NCBI GenBank assembly: GCA_916720335.1
Contig: CAKAQU010000096.1
Span: 1 to 6,243 of the forward strand
From: an uncultured Moraxella sp.
Lineage (GTDB): Bacteria; Pseudomonadota; Gammaproteobacteria; Pseudomonadales; Moraxellaceae
Direction: 5' to 3'
Length of the DNA stretch: 6,243 bases
In this document: piece after piece, positions 1 through 5,702 of the stretch
Position numbering within the stretch: the first letter of the stretch is position 1
How the letters are laid out: the number at the start of each line of letters is the position of its first letter
Translations under genes and position numbers: made by a program
Notes under the pieces: model-generated
Database searches by the model: none
The model's input: the letters and a program-made list of their open reading frames with translations, nothing else
Told to the model about the DNA's origin: nothing

Positions 1-1687
1 ATAAACCAACAATTTGCCCATCAATCACATCCATTTTGACCGCTGATGGCACTTTTGGTAGACCGGGCATTCTCATCATATCGCCGCATAACACTACCAA
101 AAAGCCAGCTCCACTGGCAATATCAATTTGGCGTACTGTTAAGGTAAAATCCTCTGGTCTGCCCAAAAGTTTGGGGTTGTCCGACAAAGAATACTGGGTT
201 TTTGCCATACAAATCAATAAATTATCTAAACCAAGTCTTTTGAGCCGATTGATATCTGCCAACGCTTCTTTGGTAAAGTTTACTGCCTTTGCGCCGTAAA
301 CTTTTTGGGCGATGGCGGTGATTTTTTCAGCAATAGAATCATTTGCATCGTAACTAAATGAAAAATTATTTGGTCTATCAATCAGTTGTACAACCAAGGA
401 CGCAAGCTCCCGCGCCCCTTGACCGCCCTGCCCCCAAACATCGACTACAAAAGCTTCAACCCCTATATTCTGACAAGCCCGCTTTACTAAAGACAATTCA
501 GCATGACTGTCTGAACGAAAACGGTTAATTGCCACCACACACTCCACGCCAAAGACGGTTTTGATGGTTTCAACGTGTTTTAATAAATTAGGCAGTCCTT
601 GCTCTAAAGCAGATAAATTTTCTTGCCCCAAGTCATCTTTTGCCAAACCGCCATTGTATTTTAGGGCGCGCACTGTTGCCACAATCACGCAAGCACTTGG
701 ATGAATACCACCAACACGGCATTTGATATCACAAAATTTTTCTGCGCCCAAATCTGCGCCAAACCCAGCCTCAGTAACTACGACATCCGCCAAATGCGTT
801 GCCGTATTGGTCGCCACTAAAGAATTACAGCCATGAGCAATGTTGGCAAAAGGTCCGCCATGCACCAATGCCGGTGTGCCACCAATGCTTTGCACTAAAT
901 TGGGTTTAAAAGCATCTTTTAATAAAGCCGTCATTGCTCCATGTACGCCCAAGTCTTTAGCAAAAACAGCTGTATTATCAAAACGGTAAGCAACAATCAT
1001 CTCACCCAAACGTCTTTTTAAATCATCTAAATCCGTTGCCAAACAAAACACCGCCATGACTTCGCTAGCAACAGTAATATCAAACCCATCAGGACGGATA
1101 ACCCCATCAGTTGATTTACCAAGACCGCTCAATATTTGGCGAAGCTGACGGTCATTCATATCCAAAACTCGTCGCCAAACGACTTTTTTAGGATTAATGC
1201 CCAGTTCATTACCTTGATAAATATGATTATCAATCACTGCCGCTAAAAGATTATTTGCTGACGTAATGGCATGAAAATCGCCTGTAAAATGCAAATTAAT
1301 ATCTTCCATTGGCAAAATCTGGGATTGACCACCGCCTGCTGCACCGCCTTTAATACCAAAAACAGGTCCTAAAGATGGTTCGCGCAAAGCGATTGCCACT
1401 GTTTTATTTTGCATCTTCAAAACTTCTGATAACGCATCAGCAAGCCCAATGGTTGTGGTCGTCTTACCCTCACCTACTGGTGTTGGATTAATGGCAGTTA
1501 CCAAAATAATTTTACCCTGTTTGTTGGGAATGGTTTTTAGGCTGTTTAAATCAATCTTAGCTTTGTAGCGTCCATATTGCTCAATCGCATTATCATCCAA
1601 GCCTAATTTTTGAGCAATCTTTATGATTGGTTCAGCATTTTTTAGGGCATTTTGTGCAATCTGCTCATCGGTCAAAAATACATCCAT
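1..1687 (-). CDS. fhs: Formate-tetrahydrofolate ligase, C-terminal tip cut by window edge
   Basis: Fhs makes 10-formyltetrahydrofolate from formate, tetrahydrofolate and ATP in the cytoplasm, feeding one-carbon units to purine and formyl-methionine synthesis. Reading the minus strand gives 562 uninterrupted codons. The ATP-binding loop TPVGEGKTT is at about residues 69-77. The family blocks REPSLGP, GIKGGAAGGG and PMEDINLHFTGD follow at about 102-137, and MPGLPKVPSA lies near the end. Known family members are about 555-560 residues and usually end shortly after a GQIVGL-like sequence; here GQIVGL reaches position 2, so only one or two codons and the stop should be missing. I chose ATG 1687-1685 because AAGGA sits 8 bases upstream. 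An in-frame ATG three codons earlier (1696-1694) overlaps that Shine-Dalgarno. The gene is divergent from petABC. Segments checked at several points show no frameshift. The identity is secure. Confidence 0.97.
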   Translation of the reverse strand, partial: MDVFLTDEQIAQNALKNAEPIIKIAQKLGLDDNAIEQYGRYKAKIDLNSLKTIPNKQGKIILVTAINPTPVGEGKTTTTIGLADALSEVLKMQNKTVAIALREPSLGPVFGIKGGAAGGGQSQILPMEDINLHFTGDFHAITSANNLLAAVIDNHIYQGNELGINPKKVVWRRVLDMNDRQLRQILSGLGKSTDGVIRPDGFDITVASEVMAVFCLATDLDDLKRRLGEMIVAYRFDNTAVFAKDLGVHGAMTALLKDAFKPNLVQSIGGTPALVHGGPFANIAHGCNSLVATNTATHLADVVVTEAGFGADLGAEKFCDIKCRVGGIHPSACVIVATVRALKYNGGLAKDDLGQENLSALEQGLPNLLKHVETIKTVFGVECVVAINRFRSDSHAELSLVKRACQNIGVEAFVVDVWGQGGQGARELASLVVQLIDRPNNFSFSYDANDSIAEKITAIAQKVYGAKAVNFTKEALADINRLKRLGLDNLLICMAKTQYSLSDNPKLLGRPEDFTLTVRQIDIASGAGFLVVLCGDMMRMPGLPKVPSAVKMDVIDGQIVGL

Positions 1688-1723
1688 CGTAAACATCCTT
1701 AAACTATAATTGTAAATTTGTCT

Positions 1724-1732
1724 ATCTTAGCA
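1724..1732 (-). promoter_or_regulatory. fhs: Candidate extended -10 promoter of fhs
   Basis: On the minus strand the sequence TGCTAAGAT, an extended -10 (TG-N-TAAGAT), lies about 37 bases upstream of the fhs start codon. No good -35 box is seen at 15-18 bases upstream, which fits an extended -10 promoter. This is inferred from motif and position only. Confidence 0.45.
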
Positions 1733-1768
1733 TAAAAAATCAAAGCAAACTTTAAAACTCATATAAAT

Positions 1769-1796
1769 TTGACAATTTTTAGACTGATTTTAGAAT
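1769..1796 (+). promoter_or_regulatory. Candidate sigma-70 promoter facing petABC
   Basis: A perfect TTGACA (1769-1774) is followed after 16 bases by TAGAAT (1791-1796, five of six matches to TATAAT). It points toward petA but would leave a leader of about 485 bases. It may therefore drive a long structured 5' leader, a small RNA, or be one of several pet promoters. In such AT-rich DNA chance -10 boxes are common, but the perfect -35 at good spacing makes this the best match in the region. Confidence 0.5.
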
Positions 1797-2044
1797 AAAT
1801 TTTAATCAAATTCTGATTTACTAAAATTTACAATAAAACAATTGATTTTTTATTTTAAATATGATTAAAAAAAATACCTTAAATTTACCGATTTAGTGAT
1901 AGTAATCAATTTTTTCAAAAGAAGTTTATTTTCTAAATTTTGTGTTATTGCATTTAGCATCGATAATTTTTTGGTAACTTATGGTTTTTAGTTCTTTTTT
2001 ACAAATAATTCCACAAATCGGGTTTTTGCCAGCAAATAAATCTT

Positions 2045-2057
2045 AATGATTATCATT
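2045..2057. promoter_or_regulatory. Fur-box-like palindrome
   Basis: AATGATTATCATT is a perfect 6-1-6 inverted repeat identical, apart from the central base, to the core of the classical 19-base Fur consensus. The three bases on each side match poorly. Fur is the iron-responsive repressor, and the bc1 complex needs haem and a 2Fe-2S cluster, so iron control of petABC is plausible. The site lies about 230 bases before petA, and no experimental support is available. Confidence 0.35.
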
Positions 2058-2171
2058 TATAAAAATAATCCAAAAAATTACGGGATTTTTAGGCTTTTTG
2101 TGAATTTTTTATAACTTTTTTACAGAAGTTTGTACGATAAGAATTTATTTTATGTTGAAAATAGCTTAAAA

Positions 2172-2199
2172 TAGGCACGTTTAGTAAAAAATTAGGCAC
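2172..2199 (+). repeat. Direct repeat TAGGCAC x2, 21-base period
   Basis: TAGGCAC occurs at 2172-2178 and 2193-2199. Including the flank, AAA(A/T)TAGGCAC matches at 10 of 11 positions. The 21-base period is two helical turns, so both copies face the same side of the DNA. That is typical of paired activator or repressor sites upstream of a promoter, but no factor can be named. Confidence 0.35.
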
Positions 2200-2238
2200 A
2201 GCAAATGTGGATTTAATGACAGAGCTGTTTTGTCATAG

Positions 2239-2273
2239 CCATACACCCAGTATGGGATTAGCCCCATCTTTTT
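2239..2273 (+). promoter_or_regulatory. Two mutually exclusive hairpins in the petA leader
   Basis: CCATAC (2239-2244) and GTATGG (2250-2255) form a perfect 6-base stem with a 5-base loop. ATGGG (2252-2256) and CCCAT (2263-2267) form a second 5-base stem that shares ATGG with the first, so both cannot form together. The second stem is followed by CTTTTT and then, at 2276, by the petA Shine-Dalgarno GGAGGA. The layout resembles a small attenuator or a translation switch. The stems are short, so this is tentative. Confidence 0.3.
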
Positions 2274-2288
2274 CTGGAGGAAGTTTTA

Positions 2289-2873
2289 ATGAGCCATGCC
2301 GAAGGCGTGAATATTAAACGCCGTAGAGTCCTGATTGCATCTACCGCTGTCATTGGTGCAGCTGGTGTTGGTGCAATAGCCACCCCGTTTGTACGTTCTT
2401 GGTACCCTAGCGCCAAAGCTGAAGCTGCTGGCGCTGCTGTTGTTCAAGACATTAGTGGTATTGAAAACGGACAAATGATTACTGTTAAATATCGCGGTAA
2501 ACCGATTTTTGTGGTCAAACGTACCCAAGAGATGGTGGCAAATTTAAGTAAAGTAACCCCAAAATTAAGCGACCCTGAGTCCAATGCATCTGTTCAACCT
2601 GAATACTGCAAAAATGAAACGCGTTCTATCTCACCAGAGATTTTAGTGGTTGAAGGCGTTTGTACACATTTAGGTTGTGCGCCTTCATTTCGTCCTGAGG
2701 TTGGTGCAGCTGATTTAGGCGGTGCTGATTGGTTTGGCGGATTTTTCTGCCCTTGTCATGGTTCTTTGTACGATTTATCGGGTCGTGTTTATAGTGGCGT
2801 TCCCGCCCCTTTAAATTTGCCGATTCCAGAGTACAAACTAGAAGATACCATCTTAACCGTTGGGGAGTCGTGA
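2289..2873 (+). CDS. petA: Ubiquinol-cytochrome c reductase, Rieske iron-sulfur subunit
   Basis: PetA carries the high-potential 2Fe-2S cluster of the cytochrome bc1 complex and moves an electron from ubiquinol at the Qo site of cytochrome b to cytochrome c1 on the periplasmic face. The protein is 194 residues, normal for bacterial Rieske subunits. The N-terminus has a twin-arginine-type sequence (KRRRVLI at 10-16) leading into a hydrophobic anchor at about 14-33, consistent with Tat export of the folded protein. The cluster boxes are complete: CTHLGC at 125-130 (ligands C125 and H127, disulfide C130) and CPCHGS at 154-159 (ligands C154 and H157, disulfide C156). The start ATG has an excellent GGAGGA Shine-Dalgarno at 2276-2281. 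It is the first gene of the operon; petB begins one base after the stop. Confidence 0.98.
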   Translation: MSHAEGVNIKRRRVLIASTAVIGAAGVGAIATPFVRSWYPSAKAEAAGAAVVQDISGIENGQMITVKYRGKPIFVVKRTQEMVANLSKVTPKLSDPESNASVQPEYCKNETRSISPEILVVEGVCTHLGCAPSFRPEVGAADLGGADWFGGFFCPCHGSLYDLSGRVYSGVPAPLNLPIPEYKLEDTILTVGES

Positions 2874-2874
2874 T

Positions 2875-4113
2875 ATGAGTGTTGCTAAAAAATTTATGAG
2901 TTGGGTAGATGCTCGTTATCCTGCGACTGAAACCTACGAATACCACATGTCAAAGTATTACGCACCAAAAAACTTTAACTTTTGGTACTTCTTTGGCGTG
3001 TTGTCCATGGTGGTATTGGTCAATCAGTTAGTAACCGGTATTTGGCTCACCATGATGTTCAACCCCAGTGCTGAAGGGGCTTTTGCTTCTTTAGAATACA
3101 TCAACCGAGACGTAAAGGCTGGTTGGTTAATTCGTTACATGCATTCAACGGGTGCATCGGCGTTCTTTATTGTCGTTTATCTGCATATGTTCCGCGGATT
3201 TATGTATGGTTCTTACCAAAAACCTCGCGAGTTAGTGTGGCTGATTGGTATGGGCATTTATCTGTGCTTGATGGCTGAAGGTTTCTTTGGGTATCTACTG
3301 CCTTGGGGTAATATGTCGTTTTGGGGTGCTCAAGTTATTCTAAACTTGCCTGCTGCTATTCCTGTGATTGGTCCAGGTCTTGCTGAATGGGTTAAAGGTG
3401 ACTACATCATCTCTGGTATTACCTTAAACCGCTTCTTTGCTTTGCATGTGATTGCGATTCCTTTGGTGTTGGTTGGTCTAGTGTTTATGCACCTTGTTGC
3501 TTTACACCATGTTGGTTCAAACAACCCTGATGGGATTGACATCAAAAAACTAAAAGATAAAAACGGCGTGCCACTTGATGGCGTACCTTTCCATCCTTAC
3601 TACACCGTACATGATATGGTTGGTATTGTGGTATTCTTTATTTGCTTTTTTGCGGTAATCTTCTTCTTCCCAGATGGTGGTGGTTATTTCCTAGAAAAAC
3701 CTAACTTTGAAGTTGCCAATGCCCTAAAAACACCTGCTCACATTGCTCCTGTTTGGTATTATATGCCTTATTATGCAATGCTTCGTGCAACGCCTTCGAT
3801 GTTTGGTTCAGCACTACCAGGCGTAATTGTCATGGGCGCAGCAATTGCTATCTTGTTTGTACTACCTTGGCTTGATCGTTCGCCTGTGCGTTCCATTCGT
3901 TATAAAGGTGCTTTATCCAAAATTGCTTTAGCGATTTTTGTAGTTAGCTTCCTGATTTTAGGTTATTTGGGTGGTATTGCATCGTCTACGACCGCCACCA
4001 TTGTCGCTCGTATTTGTACCATTCTTTACTTCTTGTATTTTATCCTAATGCCATTTTATACCGCGATGGAGACTTGCAAACAGCCACCAGAACGTGTTAC
4101 AGGGGGTCACTAA
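2875..4113 (+). CDS. petB: Ubiquinol-cytochrome c reductase, cytochrome b subunit
   Basis: PetB is the membrane core of the bc1 complex, holding haems bL and bH and the Qo and Qi quinone sites. The 412-residue protein is a full-length, unsplit cytochrome b with about eight membrane helices (roughly 37-61, 84-108, 121-142, 183-210, 247-265, 312-332, 349-368, 378-396). Haem ligands are the pairs H90/H104 in helix B and H191/H206 in helix D. The 14 residues between the helix-D pair fit beta/gammaproteobacteria rather than mitochondria. The Qo motif reads PVWY (292-295), and the cd-loop reads LPWGNMS, where most families have LPWGQMS. I chose ATG 2875 over the in-frame TTG at 2860, which lies inside petA, because GGGGAG at 2862-2867 is well spaced for ATG 2875. 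The gene is one base after petA and overlaps petC by one base. Confidence 0.98.
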   Translation: MSVAKKFMSWVDARYPATETYEYHMSKYYAPKNFNFWYFFGVLSMVVLVNQLVTGIWLTMMFNPSAEGAFASLEYINRDVKAGWLIRYMHSTGASAFFIVVYLHMFRGFMYGSYQKPRELVWLIGMGIYLCLMAEGFFGYLLPWGNMSFWGAQVILNLPAAIPVIGPGLAEWVKGDYIISGITLNRFFALHVIAIPLVLVGLVFMHLVALHHVGSNNPDGIDIKKLKDKNGVPLDGVPFHPYYTVHDMVGIVVFFICFFAVIFFFPDGGGYFLEKPNFEVANALKTPAHIAPVWYYMPYYAMLRATPSMFGSALPGVIVMGAAIAILFVLPWLDRSPVRSIRYKGALSKIALAIFVVSFLILGYLGGIASSTTATIVARICTILYFLYFILMPFYTAMETCKQPPERVTGGH

Positions 4114-4862
4114 TGAAAGCATTTAACCTAAAAAATCATCTAGGGAAAATTGGTGCTGGCGTGTTATTGACAACTGGCATGATGTTTGGTTCATCCGCTT
4201 TAGCAAGTGGTGGTGATGGTTGTGGTACTTACGACACTGGTGAAAAAAACGCTGAAGGTCAAGCCATCACCCAAACACTGGCTTGTAGCACAGCCCCCAT
4301 TGATTTTACCAATAAAGGTTCACTACAACGTGGTGCAAAAACCTTTATGAACTACTGCGTGGGGTGCCACTCTGCTCAATATGTGCGCTACTCACGTATT
4401 GCTCAAGACTTAGAAATCCCCAAAGAGTTGGTTGAAAAATACCTTATGGTAACCACTAACCAAATCGGCGACCACATCACTGCCAAAATTGACCCAGAAG
4501 TACAGGGCAACTGGTTTGGTGCTGCGCCGCCTGATTTATCGCTGGAGACTCGTCTGCGTGGTGATGACTGGGTGTATACTTATCTATTAAGTTTTTATGA
4601 AGACCCAAGCCGTCCTTGGGGTTCTAACAACCTAGTATTGGCAAATGCTGCCATGCCTCACGTGCTTCACAATATGCAAAAAGAGCTCAGTGAAGACGAA
4701 TACAGAAAAAATGTAGGCGACTTGGTAAACTTTATGGCGTGGATGGCAGAACCTGTGCGTCATGACCGTAAAATTTATGGGGCGTTTGTGATTTTATTCT
4801 TGCTTGTTTTATTAATTCCTGTTTACTTGCTAAACAAAGAATTTTGGAAAGATGTCAAATAA
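4113..4862 (+). CDS. petC: Ubiquinol-cytochrome c reductase, cytochrome c1 subunit
   Basis: PetC passes electrons from the Rieske cluster to soluble or membrane-bound cytochrome c in the periplasm. The 249-residue protein starts with a Sec signal peptide (1-31, probable cleavage after SALA). It has a single c-type haem site CVGCH (C82, C85, H86), a likely sixth haem ligand M181 in AMPHVL, and one C-terminal membrane anchor at about 223-241 followed by a short basic tail. Between the signal peptide and the haem domain is an extra segment of about 30 residues with two cysteines (C37 and C58) that I do not expect in typical PetC. ATG 4113 overlaps the petB stop in TAATG, with AGGGGG six bases upstream. 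A longer frame open from 4014 lies inside petB and is not used. It is the last gene of the operon, and a terminator follows. Confidence 0.97.
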   Translation: MKAFNLKNHLGKIGAGVLLTTGMMFGSSALASGGDGCGTYDTGEKNAEGQAITQTLACSTAPIDFTNKGSLQRGAKTFMNYCVGCHSAQYVRYSRIAQDLEIPKELVEKYLMVTTNQIGDHITAKIDPEVQGNWFGAAPPDLSLETRLRGDDWVYTYLLSFYEDPSRPWGSNNLVLANAAMPHVLHNMQKELSEDEYRKNVGDLVNFMAWMAEPVRHDRKIYGAFVILFLLVLLIPVYLLNKEFWKDVK

Positions 4863-4878
4863 ATCACCACATTATTAT

Positions 4879-4910
4879 AAAACCGACTGTAATGGTCGGT
4901 TTTTTATTTT
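4879..4910 (+). terminator. Rho-independent terminator of petABC
   Basis: AAAACCGAC and GTCGGTTTT form a 9-base perfect stem with a 7-base loop, directly followed by a T-rich run (TTTTTTATTTT overall). It lies 17 bases after the petC stop. The A-tract before the stem would allow weaker termination of leftward transcripts, but no leftward gene ends here. Confidence 0.93.
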
Positions 4911-5146
4911 TATAAATTAACCCAAGCCATTGATTATAAAATAATACAAATACACATCCAATAAATCTGCTGATTTTTCAATAATACTGATTTATAACCT
5001 TTACATACATAGCGATAGAACATTTTAGTATCGGATTGGAATGAAAATATTTTAATCGTGATTGATTAGCTTGTGAAATTGTGATGCCCTCCTGTTAAGT
5101 TTTATATAATCCCCACACAACATAGTTAAACAAAAAGGAAAATGTT
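4911..5146. other. AT-rich spacer between petC terminator and the secreted-protein genes
   Basis: No gene is visible in these roughly 235 bases. Besides the promoter at 5105-5110, the only structure noticed is a short inverted repeat, CGATA (5013-5017) and TATCG (5029-5033), with an 11-base loop. In Pseudomonas and Acinetobacter, as I recall, sspA and sspB follow petC; nothing of them is seen here. Confidence 0.6.
5105..5110 (+). promoter_or_regulatory. Candidate -10 box of the 5147 gene
   Basis: A perfect TATAAT lies 36 bases before the ATG at 5147. No good -35 is found at normal spacing; the nearest, TTGTGA at 5079-5084, is 20 bases upstream of the box. A good Shine-Dalgarno AAGGA at 5135-5139 follows, so transcription from about 5117 would give a short, ordinary leader. 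Confidence 0.5.
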
Positions 5147-5666
5147 ATGAGAAAAATCCTCACTTTACTCATGATGACTGCCGCATTTGCCACAGCGCAA
5201 ACCACATTTGCTGGAGCAGCAGAAATTGGTAAAACTAAAATGCAATGTGTTATTCTAAATAATGGTAAAGTTACTAAAAAGACACCTTGTATTGCTACAG
5301 GCTATGTGCACGCTGGAGCAGCTTATGGAGCTGGGTCAGGTTAGACTTTTCAGACCATCAAAGGTTATGGAAAAATTACTGTAGACACTAGCATTTACAT
5401 TCTTTATGATGCAAATGATAATATAATCCTAGATAAGAATGGGGGAGCCCAAATATGAAGCAAATACTTTGATGAATAAAAAAGATGCTATCATGCGTTA
5501 TCGGATGCCAACTACTTTTAAAGTTTTAACCAAGAAACAAGAGGAGCTTTATTACAATGGCAAACTAAAAAATACCAAAGGTAAAACAATAGAACCCTAT
5601 ACCTGTTTATGCCAAAAAAACAAACCAAACTTTGAGTTTTGTTTTGATGCAGGTTTTTCAGGTTAG
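5147..5666 (+). pseudogene. Small exported protein gene broken by amber codon and frameshift
   Basis: I do not recognise the family. The first part encodes 65 residues with a signal peptide (hydrophobic 4-17, cleavage probably after TFA or TFAGA) and a mature region containing C34 and C48. It stops at TAG 5342-5344. The same frame then stays open for 37 codons of sensible protein (KGYGKITVD and onward) until TGA 5456. The continuation lies one frame over, from the G5 run at 5441-5445 to TAG 5664-5666, and ends with a C-x-C and a third cysteine (CLCQ, FEFC). Removing one G and reading the TAG as a residue (CAG, Gln, is one change away) gives a single protein of 172 residues. The ATG at 5439 has no Shine-Dalgarno, so a separate 75-residue gene is unlikely. 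The start at 5147 has AAGGA. The 65-residue product could still be made and exported. Sequencing error could explain the G5 lesion, less easily the TAG. Confidence 0.7.
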
Positions 5667-5702
5667 TCAATTATTTTTATTATTTATTAAGTGGTATATT
5701 AT

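Larger units (their letters stand above)
1688..2288. other. AT-rich divergent intergenic region between fhs and petA
   Basis: About 600 bases without a supported gene, dominated by A and T runs. It must hold the promoters of fhs (leftward) and petABC (rightward). Visible elements are an fhs extended -10, a strong-looking rightward promoter at 1769-1796, a weaker rightward candidate (TTGTGT at 1940-1945, 16 bases, GATAAT at 1962-1967), a Fur-like palindrome at 2045-2057, TAGGCAC repeats at 2172 and 2193, and two overlapping hairpins at 2239-2273. The longest start-to-stop reading frame I noticed, 21 codons from 1981, has no convincing ribosome binding site. No tRNA, known riboswitch or insertion-sequence end was recognised. 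Confidence 0.7.

Noticed and set aside
36..299. Plus-strand open frame of 87 codons
   Set aside because: It lies antisense inside fhs, has no ribosome binding site, and the minus-strand protein is unmistakable.
1694..1696. Upstream ATG as the fhs start
   Set aside because: The only Shine-Dalgarno (AAGGA) overlaps this ATG; it is correctly spaced for the ATG at 1687.
1981..2046. 21-codon open frame in the fhs-petA intergenic region
   Set aside because: It has no clear Shine-Dalgarno, a low-complexity origin and no recognisable leader-peptide features.
2860..2874. TTG start for petB
   Set aside because: It lies within petA, and the proper ATG at 2875 has a well-placed GGGGAG.
2286..2946. Minus-strand open frames opposite petA and the start of petB
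   Set aside because: They are shadows of well-supported plus-strand genes, with unlikely composition and no start signals.
4014..4112. Upstream extension of petC
   Set aside because: It lies inside petB and would bury the signal peptide behind 33 extra residues; ATG 4113 has AGGGGG six bases upstream.
5439..5666. Independent 75-residue gene
   Set aside because: It has no Shine-Dalgarno or signal peptide, and it joins the upstream frame after removing one G. It is better read as the 3' part of the broken 5147 gene.
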